Below, piece by piece: positions 6,327-11,908 of a stretch of 11,908 bases of DNA (position 1 is the stretch's first letter; every line of letters starts with the position of its first letter). The notes beneath the pieces are model-generated. The model saw only the letters and a program-made list of their open reading frames with translations. It searched no databases and was not told the DNA's origin. The position numbers and the translations under genes were made by a program. The stretch is from positions 1 to 11,908 of the forward strand of contig JBDKGV010000101.1 of assembly GCA_039798005.1 (NCBI GenBank), read 5' to 3'. The DNA is from JBDKGV01 sp039798005. GTDB lineage: Bacteria; Fibrobacterota; Fibrobacteria; UBA5070.

Positions 6327-8123
6327 ATGGGAAAGCTCCTCGTCTCCTCACTGCTCCTCGCCTCCCTCGCGGCCGCCCAAGCGCCCCGTGAACTCGATGC
6401 CGGCACCTGGGTCCGCAAGTCCTTCACGGTCGTTCCCGGCGCCGTCGGCGACTGCCCCGACCAGGAGGTCTTCCAGAAGCGCGCCGAGCGCGTCTACAAG
6501 GTCCATATGGTCCCTCCCTTCCTGCGCGACGAGTTGATGCACAAGGCGCGCAACCGCGCCCGCGCCTCGGCCGCCGCCTGCGAGGAGATGCGACAGAATC
6601 TGTCAAATTCCCTGCGCGGCGAATGGTCGGGTCTCCTGTCCATGGAACGCTTCGACGCGAACCCGATGCCGGTGGAGAAGTTGAGGGCCGTCTCGGAGGC
6701 CTTCGGGGCCCGGGGAAGCGCCGGGCTCGAAGCGGTCCTGAAGCAGGAACTGGGCGACACCCTGCGCGCCCAGCTCGCCGCCACCGCGCTTTCCCGCAGT
6801 GCGCACCTGCGCGCCGACTACCAGAAGAACTCGCTGGTCAACGACAAGCTCAAGACCGAGGACATCACCGAGTCCGAGCTTGCCCTGGTGCGGGGCAGCG
6901 CCCATGTGCTGGTCATCCGCGCCCGAGGTCTTGACATCGAACTGAACGACAAGAAGGGAGGCTGGCACGGGACGGGCCTGCTGGAAATGGAGATGTGGTC
7001 CTTCGATCCGGTCGACAAGACCTTCAAGCAGGTCCTCACCGACCGCTCTTCCCCCAGCGACGACGGCAGCCCCTCGGGACTGGGCATGGGCATGGCGGCA
7101 TCCGCCGGCTCCTTCCGTTCCAACATCCTCAACCTGCAGTCCTTCCGCTTCACCAGCCAGACCATCTCCCTGGATGGCAGTTGGCTCCTGCCCGCCAGCC
7201 GTTTCCAGTCCAACACCAAAGCCGATCTCAAGGTCCACCGCCGCTTCCTCTACACCGAAAACCAGGTCGGCAAGAACGGCGCGGAAAAGCTCGAGACCAT
7301 CGGCTACGGCTACATCGATCGCGTCGGCAAGGATTCCACCGTGCGCATCCGCCATATCGGCGGGCAATCCCCCTACGTGGGCATGACCCTTGAAGAGATC
7401 CCCGGCACCTGGTGGGCGACCTTCGGCTATGCCTACAGCAACACCGAGGTCTCTCCCAGTCGCCCCGGCACTGACGAATACGGCGAACGCCTCGTGCTGC
7501 GCCATCTCTCCCCTGCCCCGACCCTGCGCCTGCAGATCCGCGGCAATGCACCCGGCGAAGGGCTCTTCCAGTATTTCGGCCTGGACATCGCCGGATCGGT
7601 GGGCGATGCCTATGGCGCCTTGGAAATGCTGGACGTGGACAGCTCTGTCACGCACGACACCGCAGTGATCTACGCCAATCGCATGCCCTTGAGCGGCCTG
7701 TGGGCCATGGAATTCTCCCTCAACTACGGTGTGCGCGTCCCCCTGCGTCGCTTGGCCCTCACGGCCGGCATCCAAGCCGGCATCCGCCCCACGTGGCTCT
7801 CCTTCAATCCCGAGGAGCGCAGCGTCGAGGTGCGTGACACCACCATGCTCGGCAAGGTCTCCCGGCCCGAACCCTATTGGGAAGAGCACGACATCTCCCG
7901 CGCCAACAGCATCGACGCCTGGATCGGTCTGATCGCCGGCGCCCAGTTCTCCATCAATGCGGCCAATGGCATCGGCGTGGAAGCCCGCTGGGAGCCTTGG
8001 CGCGGCCGTTCCGACTGGGAAGTGACCGAAGGCCCCACCGAGGACGAGAACTCCTTCAGCGTGCCCACCAACGAGGGCGGCTTGGGTCGACTGCAACTCA
8101 CCTTCCAGTGGATCTTCCGCTAA
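6327..8123 (+). CDS. Exported, probably outer-membrane protein of unknown function
   Basis: 598 residues. The ATG lies 15 bases after the dnaA stop and begins a clear Sec signal peptide (MGKLL, then a Leu/Ala/Ser core, probable cleavage near AAAQA-PRE), which supports the start even though no Shine-Dalgarno is evident. The mature N-terminal part (about 20-190) is charged and helical, with two Cys residues (in GDCPDQ and AACEEM). The remainder has alternating polar and aromatic strands, for example FGYAYSNTEV, LRLQIRG, MEFSLNYGVRV and TAGIQAGIRPTW, ending LQLTFQWIFR. That pattern fits a C-terminal beta-barrel or large beta domain in the outer membrane. I recognise no family. The close spacing suggests co-transcription with dnaA, but an internal promoter is possible. 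Confidence 0.75.
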   Translation: MGKLLVSSLLLASLAAAQAPRELDAGTWVRKSFTVVPGAVGDCPDQEVFQKRAERVYKVHMVPPFLRDELMHKARNRARASAAACEEMRQNLSNSLRGEWSGLLSMERFDANPMPVEKLRAVSEAFGARGSAGLEAVLKQELGDTLRAQLAATALSRSAHLRADYQKNSLVNDKLKTEDITESELALVRGSAHVLVIRARGLDIELNDKKGGWHGTGLLEMEMWSFDPVDKTFKQVLTDRSSPSDDGSPSGLGMGMAASAGSFRSNILNLQSFRFTSQTISLDGSWLLPASRFQSNTKADLKVHRRFLYTENQVGKNGAEKLETIGYGYIDRVGKDSTVRIRHIGGQSPYVGMTLEEIPGTWWATFGYAYSNTEVSPSRPGTDEYGERLVLRHLSPAPTLRLQIRGNAPGEGLFQYFGLDIAGSVGDAYGALEMLDVDSSVTHDTAVIYANRMPLSGLWAMEFSLNYGVRVPLRRLALTAGIQAGIRPTWLSFNPEERSVEVRDTTMLGKVSRPEPYWEEHDISRANSIDAWIGLIAGAQFSINAANGIGVEARWEPWRGRSDWEVTEGPTEDENSFSVPTNEGGLGRLQLTFQWIFR

Positions 8124-8153
8124 AGGTCTTTCTGACCAACATCGGGGGTGCCC

Positions 8154-8174
8154 CGGCAAAGCGGCGCTTTGCCG
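8154..8174. other. Strong hairpin in intergenic region after the exported protein
   Basis: A perfect 9-bp stem (CGGCAAAGC / GCTTTGCCG) with a GGC loop starts 30 bases after the stop codon. No T-tract follows on either side, so it is not a standard intrinsic terminator. GC-rich sequence continues to about 8290 with smaller inverted repeats, including GGCC-TTC-GGCC at 8244-8254 and an imperfect pairing of 8204-8213 with 8237-8246. It could stabilise mRNA ends, act in a factor-dependent terminator, or be part of a dispersed palindromic repeat. Confidence 0.55.
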
Positions 8175-8325
8175 TCGGGCTGCTTCAGGCTCGCTGGCGC
8201 ATCGGCCCCGCCTTGGCATTGCCTTGCCCAAACCGGGCGGGTCGGCCTTCGGCCCCATTGCGCATCCCTGGCACGCTGTCGCAAGTCGCCAAAAAAGCAT
8301 ACTGCTCAAATGCCTAAATTTTCAC

Positions 8326-8360
8326 TTGCTCAAGCGTTCATAATCAGATATATTGAACAC
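8326..8360 (+). promoter_or_regulatory. Promoter with overlapping dyad, for the ImuB-like gene
   Basis: TTGCTC (8326-8331) and TATATT (8349-8354) are separated by 17 bases, a good sigma-70-type arrangement in a distinctly AT-rich patch. A dyad GTTCA-N13-TGAAC (8336-8358) covers the spacer and the -10, where a bound repressor would block polymerase. Transcription would start near 8361, the A of the ATG, and no Shine-Dalgarno is visible, so the message may be leaderless. The heptamer TGCTCAA occurs at 8303-8309 and again at 8327-8333. The dyad does not match the LexA motif I recall for F. succinogenes (TGC-N-C-N4-GTGCA), so its regulator is unknown. Confidence 0.5.
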
Positions 8361-9245
8361 ATGAACACGCCAATCGCCAAGGACATCTCGCTCGCCGTGG
8401 ATCGCCCCTCCCGGCGCCACGCTGTTTTTCATCTTCCCGAGGCCACGGCCCGGCTGCTCGAAGGCGCACGCCCCGAGTTGCAGCAGCGACTGTTCGTGCT
8501 CATCGACCCCAACGACTCCGCCCGTGCCGGGGAAGTCGGCTTGGCGGCCCGCAGCTGCGGCATTCGCCCTGGCCAAGCCCTGTGGGAGCTCCAGCGCCAG
8601 CACAAGGACCTGCTGATCCTGCACCTCCCTGAAGCCTTCTACGCCAATATGCGCGAGCGTCTCTCCCAGATCTTCCTGAATCAGGCTCCGGAAGTGATCG
8701 AACACTCCTTGGGGGAATGGGAGCTGGATCTCACCGGCTGCGAGCGTCTGGTCCAAGGGCGTTGGGAGGAATGGTGCGCCAAGCTGCACACCATCTTGCA
8801 AACCGAAATGGGCATCCAAGGGCACCTTGCCTTGGCGATGCGACGCTCCACGGCACGCATGTTGGCCCGTGCCACCGAGTCCACCATCATCTGCCCCGCA
8901 GGCGAAGAAGCCAAGCATCTGGGGACGCTCCCCCTTGAGGTCATCCCCGAACTCCCGGAGCTCTTGCGCCAAAAGTTCCTGCGCCACGAGATGCGCACGC
9001 TGGGCGACCTTGCACGCATGCCTCGCCACCTCATGAGCCGGCGCTTCGGTCCGGAGGGCGAAAAACTGTGCGCCATGGCGCGCGGCATGGACATCACCCC
9101 CATCCTGCCGGCCTTTGTGCCCACTCCCCCCGAAGACGCTCTCGATCTCTTCGCACCCGCTGCGGTCCTTGAACCCGAGACGGCACGCCCCACCCGCAAA
9201 GCAGGCAAGGGTCGTTGGCAAGAGACGCGCCGCTTGGCGGCCTGA
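8361..9245 (+). CDS. Short Y-family polymerase-like protein (ImuB-like, probably inactive)
   Basis: 294 residues from the ATG at 8361, just downstream of a promoter; longer in-frame starts would cross that promoter. Similarity to Y-family polymerases runs in order: an N-terminal strand-helix (AVFHLPEATARLLEGARPEL), the ARSCGIRPGQALWE segment matching the finger motif ARKFGIRPGM, palm SLGEWELDLTGCERL (116-130), a TIICPAGEEAKHLGTLP segment, and the thumb TLGDLARMPRHLMSRRFG. The catalytic acids are largely lost: no HVDMD at the N-terminus and SLGE where SLDE is typical, leaving only E119. This is the pattern of ImuB, the non-catalytic partner of DnaE2 in mutagenic repair. Unlike ImuB (about 500 residues) it ends soon after the thumb, with no little-finger domain. 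The tail contains ALDLF (260-264), close to the clamp-binding QLxLF motif. No imuA or dnaE2 is in view. The family call is good; the role is inferred. Confidence 0.75.
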   Translation: MNTPIAKDISLAVDRPSRRHAVFHLPEATARLLEGARPELQQRLFVLIDPNDSARAGEVGLAARSCGIRPGQALWELQRQHKDLLILHLPEAFYANMRERLSQIFLNQAPEVIEHSLGEWELDLTGCERLVQGRWEEWCAKLHTILQTEMGIQGHLALAMRRSTARMLARATESTIICPAGEEAKHLGTLPLEVIPELPELLRQKFLRHEMRTLGDLARMPRHLMSRRFGPEGEKLCAMARGMDITPILPAFVPTPPEDALDLFAPAAVLEPETARPTRKAGKGRWQETRRLAA

Positions 9246-9281
9246 CCTCGGAGCGCTTGGGCGCGTGGCAACAAACCACCC

Positions 9282-9296
9282 CGCAGCAGTGCTGCG
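9282..9296. terminator. Possible hairpin between convergent genes
   Basis: CGCAGC-AGT-GCTGCG forms a 6-bp stem in the 135-base gap between the convergent ImuB-like and YkuD genes. On the minus strand it is followed by GGGGTGGTTTGTT, only a weak U-rich run; on the plus strand there is none. It could be a weak bidirectional terminator. No other signal stands out in 9246-9380. Confidence 0.3.
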
Positions 9297-9380
9297 AGGT
9301 AGTTCCTTGGCCAGCGATATCGGGTCGTGGATGCAAGCTTCGAGGAATCAGGACCCGAAGAGAATGAAAACGCACCCGAT

Positions 9381-9845
9381 TCAGCCCAAGTGGACCAAGT
9401 CCCCTTGGGCAAGCATTGCCTCCAGTGTCAGGCAATCGGCGTTGGAAACACGCACGCATCCGTGGGAGGCAGGCATTCCCAGCAGGTCCTCCCGATTGGT
9501 CCCGTGGATGTAAATGTAACGCTCGTAGGAATCGATGCCGGGCCCGCGATTGTGGCCGTCCTCAATTCCCTCCAAGCGAAAGATGCGGGTCAGGACCCAA
9601 TCCTCGTCCACGGCTTGGCCCTCCCAACGCGCCACCGGCTCCCGCGATACGAAGCGCGTGAAGATCGGCTCCCCTGCGCCATGGATGGCCGCGATGCGGT
9701 GCCACCCGGTGGGGGTGCACCCTGAACCTTCGGTGCAACCAGCACCGTTTGCGGCCGTGGAAACGCGAAAGGAACCCCGGAGGGTTCCTTCTTGCCAGAC
9801 TCGCAGTTCCTGCGTCGCAATGGACACCAGGAGCAGGCGGGTCAA
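9381..9845 (-). CDS. L,D-transpeptidase (YkuD) domain protein
   Basis: 154 residues from the TTG at 9845, 4 bases after the trxB stop with a GGTGA-like sequence just upstream; GTG at 9827 is an alternative. The whole protein is a YkuD catalytic domain: strand LLLVSIATQELRVWQ, VSTAANGAGC, CTPTGWHRI, YIYIHGT with His114, and the signature ASHGCVR with His128 and nucleophile Cys130. L,D-transpeptidases form 3-3 peptidoglycan crosslinks or attach proteins to the wall. The sequence closely resembles a group of short conserved YkuD proteins with a charged segment ending in a DWVLTRI-type motif. No signal peptide or membrane segment is visible with this start, which is odd for a wall enzyme. Either the start is misassigned, export is unusual, or the protein acts inside the cell. 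It is probably co-transcribed with trxB. Confidence 0.9.
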   Translation of the reverse strand: MTRLLLVSIATQELRVWQEGTLRGSFRVSTAANGAGCTEGSGCTPTGWHRIAAIHGAGEPIFTRFVSREPVARWEGQAVDEDWVLTRIFRLEGIEDGHNRGPGIDSYERYIYIHGTNREDLLGMPASHGCVRVSNADCLTLEAMLAQGDLVHLG

Positions 9846-9849
9846 CGGA

Positions 9850-10776
9850 TCACCAGCCGTGGTGCTCGAGGTAGTGCTGCGCGTCCAAAGCCGCGATGCA
9901 ACCCGATCCCGCCGAGGTGATCGCCTGCTTGTAGGTGGTGTCCTGCAAGTCACCTGCCGCGAAGACCCCGGGAATGGAGGTCTTCTGGCTGCGGCCTTGG
10001 CACTTCACGTAACCCTTTTCGTCCAGTTCCACCGTGTCGGCGAACAGTTCGGTGTTGGGCTTGTGACCGATGGCCACGAAGGCACCGGCCACCGAGATGG
10101 TCTTCTCGGAACCGTCCTTGGCGTGCTTGAGCCGAATGGAATTGAGCAGCTTGCCGTCGCCCACAAACTCCTCGACCGTGTACGGGGTGAGCATCTCGAT
10201 CTTGGGATTGGCCTTTGTGCGGTCCACCATGATCTTGGAGGCGCGGAACTCCTCGCGACGGTGGATCAGATAGACCTTGTCGGCGAAGGTGGTCAGGAAG
10301 TTGGCCTCTTCCATGGCGCTGTCGCCGCCACCCAGGACGGCCACGGTCATCTTGCGGTAGAAGGCACCGTCACAGGTGGCGCAAGTGCTGATGCCCTTGC
10401 CGTAGAGGTATTCCTCCTCGGAAGGGATGCCCAGCTTGAGCGCGGAAGCTCCGGTGGCCAAGATGACGCAACGCGTCTCGTAGCAGGTCTCCCCGACCCA
10501 GACCTTCTTGACTTCGCCCTCGAGCTCAAGCTTGGAGGCGTTGTCGGTGATGAAGCGGGTGCCGAACTTCTGCGCCTGCTCGCGCATGTTCATCATCAGC
10601 TCCGGTCCCATCACGCCCGACGGGAAGCCCGGGAAGTTCTCCACTTCGGTGGTGGTCATCAGAAGCCCAAGCGGCTGCCAGCCTTCGATGCACAGGGGCT
10701 GGAAATTGGCGCGAGCCGCATAGAGACTGGCTGTGAGGCCGGCAGGGCCCGATCCGACGATGATGACGCGTTCCAT
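9850..10776 (-). CDS. trxB: Thioredoxin-disulfide reductase
   Basis: 308 residues, the usual length. This FAD enzyme passes electrons from NADPH to thioredoxin in the cytoplasm. Visible motifs: FAD-binding GSGPAG (8-13), ILATGAS, redox-active CATCDG (Cys132 and Cys135), NADPH-binding GGGDSAMEEA (149-158), HRREEFRAS for the NADPH phosphate, and the second FAD motif GVFAAGDLQD. AGGAG (10784-10788) lies 7 bases before the ATG and confirms the start. The gene sits 50 bases behind the mscS-type gene, but an intrinsic terminator lies between them, so its promoter must overlap the terminator or lie within mscS, or else it depends on read-through. The YkuD gene follows after 4 bases. Confidence 0.98.
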   Translation of the reverse strand: MERVIIVGSGPAGLTASLYAARANFQPLCIEGWQPLGLLMTTTEVENFPGFPSGVMGPELMMNMREQAQKFGTRFITDNASKLELEGEVKKVWVGETCYETRCVILATGASALKLGIPSEEEYLYGKGISTCATCDGAFYRKMTVAVLGGGDSAMEEANFLTTFADKVYLIHRREEFRASKIMVDRTKANPKIEMLTPYTVEEFVGDGKLLNSIRLKHAKDGSEKTISVAGAFVAIGHKPNTELFADTVELDEKGYVKCQGRSQKTSIPGVFAAGDLQDTTYKQAITSAGSGCIAALDAQHYLEHHGW

Positions 10777-10811
10777 GAAATGACTCCTGAAGGAAAGTTG
10801 GGAAGAAGATC

Positions 10812-10844
10812 AAAAAACCGGAAAGGTCAGACCACCTTGTCCGG
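10812..10844 (-). terminator. Rho-independent terminator overlapping the MscS stop codon
   Basis: On the minus strand, CCGGA-(C)-AAGGT pairs with ACCTT-TCCGG around a GGTCTG loop, a 10-bp stem with one bulged C, followed directly by six T. The TGA stop of the MscS gene spans the loop and the first base of the right arm, so a ribosome finishing translation would cover the left arm and could influence termination before trxB. Confidence 0.8.
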
Positions 10845-11873
10845 CTGTGAGGCGATGTGGACCGTACGAGACGGGAAAGGAATCTCGATGCCGTCACGCT
10901 GGAAGCGTTCGTAGAGACGGCGCAGCATCTCGTGCTTGAGCAGGAACTGGTCGGCGAACTCCTTGGCCCGGAACCCTACGCTGAATTGGATGGCGCTGTC
11001 GGCAAGGGCCGTGATCCGAAACGACGGTTCGGAATCGACCACGCCGCCGGGGATCTGCGCAAGCACTTCGCGGGCCACCTCCAGACAGGCCGCTTCGACC
11101 GTGGAAAGGTCGGAACCGTAGGCGCAGGAAGCCGAGACACCCACGCCCATGTCACGGGTGGGCCCGTGGTAATTGGTCACGATGGCCGAGGCGATGCGCG
11201 CATTGGGCACCAGAATCAGGTTGCCAGGCATGGAGCGGATCGCGGTATGCCGCCAGGTGATGTCCACCACCTGTCCTTCATCCCCCGAATCCAAGCGCAC
11301 GTAGTCGCCCAGCACGATGTTGCGCGAGGCCAGGATCTGGATTCCCGAAAAGAGATTCGAGAGGGTCGGCTGAAGCGCCAGAGCCGTGGCCAAACCACCC
11401 ACACCCAAGGCCGTCAGCAGCGGTGCGATGGAAATGCCCACCGACTGCAACGCGATCAGGCCTCCCAGGATCCAGACGCCCGCCTTGGCGAGGTTCACCA
11501 GGATGGAGGTGGAGGAACCGATGCCTTCCACCTTCGGAGTGTACAACCGCACCATGCCATCGGCGATGCGTGCGACCACGAAGGTCGAAGCGAGGATCAG
11601 GCTGGCCGTCAACCCCTTTTCCGTAAGAGCAAGCACCGAAGGCTTGAGCGCCGTGTACCCCAAGGCCAGATGCACACCGGCGAGGCCTCCAAACAAGATC
11701 GCGACGCCCTTGGTCGCTCCGATCAGGATGTCGTCCCCTTCCCAACTGGTGCGACTGGCGAAGTTCTTGAGCCAGCGCAACAAGATGCGATCGATGAGGA
11801 ACCCGAGAATCAATCCTCCGACGACGATCGCCGCCGGCAGGAGGAAGGTATCGAAGAAAGTCGGCAGATTCAT
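10827..11873 (-). CDS. MscS-family mechanosensitive ion channel
   Basis: 348 residues from the ATG at 11873, with AGGAG (11878-11882) 4 bases upstream. Small MscS channels open under membrane tension and release solutes during hypo-osmotic shock. Hydrophobic segments lie at about 10-31, 52-72, 88-110 and 124-146. The conserved pore helix region is at about 150-180 (ALGVGGLATALALQ, then LSNLFSGIQIL). The beta domain follows (GDYVRLDSGDEGQVVDITWRHTAIR, then LVPNARI) and the cytoplasmic alpha/beta domain ends in RRLYERFQRDGIEIPFPSRTV. It has one more N-terminal helix than E. coli MscS (286 residues), common in the YnaI/MscM-like subgroup. It is the first gene of the minus-strand cluster in this window; only 35 bases of upstream sequence are visible, with no clear promoter. 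Confidence 0.93.
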   Translation of the reverse strand: MNLPTFFDTFLLPAAIVVGGLILGFLIDRILLRWLKNFASRTSWEGDDILIGATKGVAILFGGLAGVHLALGYTALKPSVLALTEKGLTASLILASTFVVARIADGMVRLYTPKVEGIGSSTSILVNLAKAGVWILGGLIALQSVGISIAPLLTALGVGGLATALALQPTLSNLFSGIQILASRNIVLGDYVRLDSGDEGQVVDITWRHTAIRSMPGNLILVPNARIASAIVTNYHGPTRDMGVGVSASCAYGSDLSTVEAACLEVAREVLAQIPGGVVDSEPSFRITALADSAIQFSVGFRAKEFADQFLLKHEMLRRLYERFQRDGIEIPFPSRTVHIASQPDKVV

Positions 11874-11908
11874 AGGTCTCCTGGATTGGGAAGAGAAGAT
11901 AGATGGGA

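Noticed and set aside
6603..8309. Long minus-strand open frame opposite the exported protein (568 codons)
   Set aside because: It has Gly/Ala/Asp/His-rich shadow composition and no domain. The plus-strand frame has a signal peptide and sensible strand patterns.
9246..9380. Continuation of the ImuB-like protein (little-finger domain) by frameshift
   Set aside because: I read all three plus frames after the stop; none gives a polymerase-like segment, and stops occur within 20-50 codons.
9704..9722. LexA-type motif TGC-N-C-N4-GTGCA
   Set aside because: GTGCA is present, but the bases before it do not fit the left half, and the site lies within the ykuD coding sequence.
9535..10914. Plus-strand frame of 459 codons across ykuD and trxB
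   Set aside because: It is antisense to two genes with clear catalytic motifs; it is a shadow frame.

Overview
The window most likely comes from a GC-rich member of the Fibrobacterota. The main evidence is two lipoproteins that each end in a FISUMP-type domain (Fibrobacter succinogenes major paralogous domain), with the DGQ-Y, QTWMA-NLN and CP-GWHVPT motifs. The DNA is clearly richer in G+C than I would expect for F. succinogenes itself, so an environmental relative is more plausible than the rumen species. This is inference from protein family and composition only.

Layout, left to right. (1) Positions 1-4560, plus strand: a surface or secretion block. It starts with the 3' part of a gene joining a CsgG-like domain to a membrane-anchored tail. 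Two lipoprotein genes follow. They share an almost identical 127-codon front end (lipoprotein signal plus a carboxypeptidase-regulatory-like domain) and then differ completely in the middle before converging again on a FISUMP domain. An intrinsic terminator separates the two. (2) 4561-4904: a gene-free stretch upstream of dnaA with two DnaA-box-like sites, a weak promoter-like hexamer, and a candidate 46-codon leader ORF whose stop overlaps the dnaA start as ATGA. (3) 4905-8123, plus strand: a divergent dnaA, followed 15 bases later by a large exported, probably outer-membrane protein that I do not recognise. (4) 8124-8360: a short intergenic region with a strong hairpin, then an AT-rich promoter with a dyad. 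(5) 8361-9245, plus strand: a short, apparently catalytically dead Y-family polymerase-like (ImuB-like) protein that ends in a possible sliding-clamp-binding peptide. (6) 9381-11873, minus strand: an MscS-family channel, an intrinsic terminator that overlaps its stop codon, then thioredoxin reductase (trxB) with an L,D-transpeptidase (YkuD) domain protein 4 bases behind it.

The genes do not form one pathway. The left block is an envelope or adhesion-type module. dnaA sits in the middle without dnaN in view. The right block mixes translesion-type DNA repair, thiol redox, cell-wall crosslinking and osmotic protection. The points most worth a second look are the minimal ImuB-like protein with its operator-like promoter, the dnaA upstream region together with unusual residues in DnaA's DNA-binding motif, and the modular lipoprotein pair. 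I see no rRNA, tRNA, CRISPR array, insertion sequence or phage gene.
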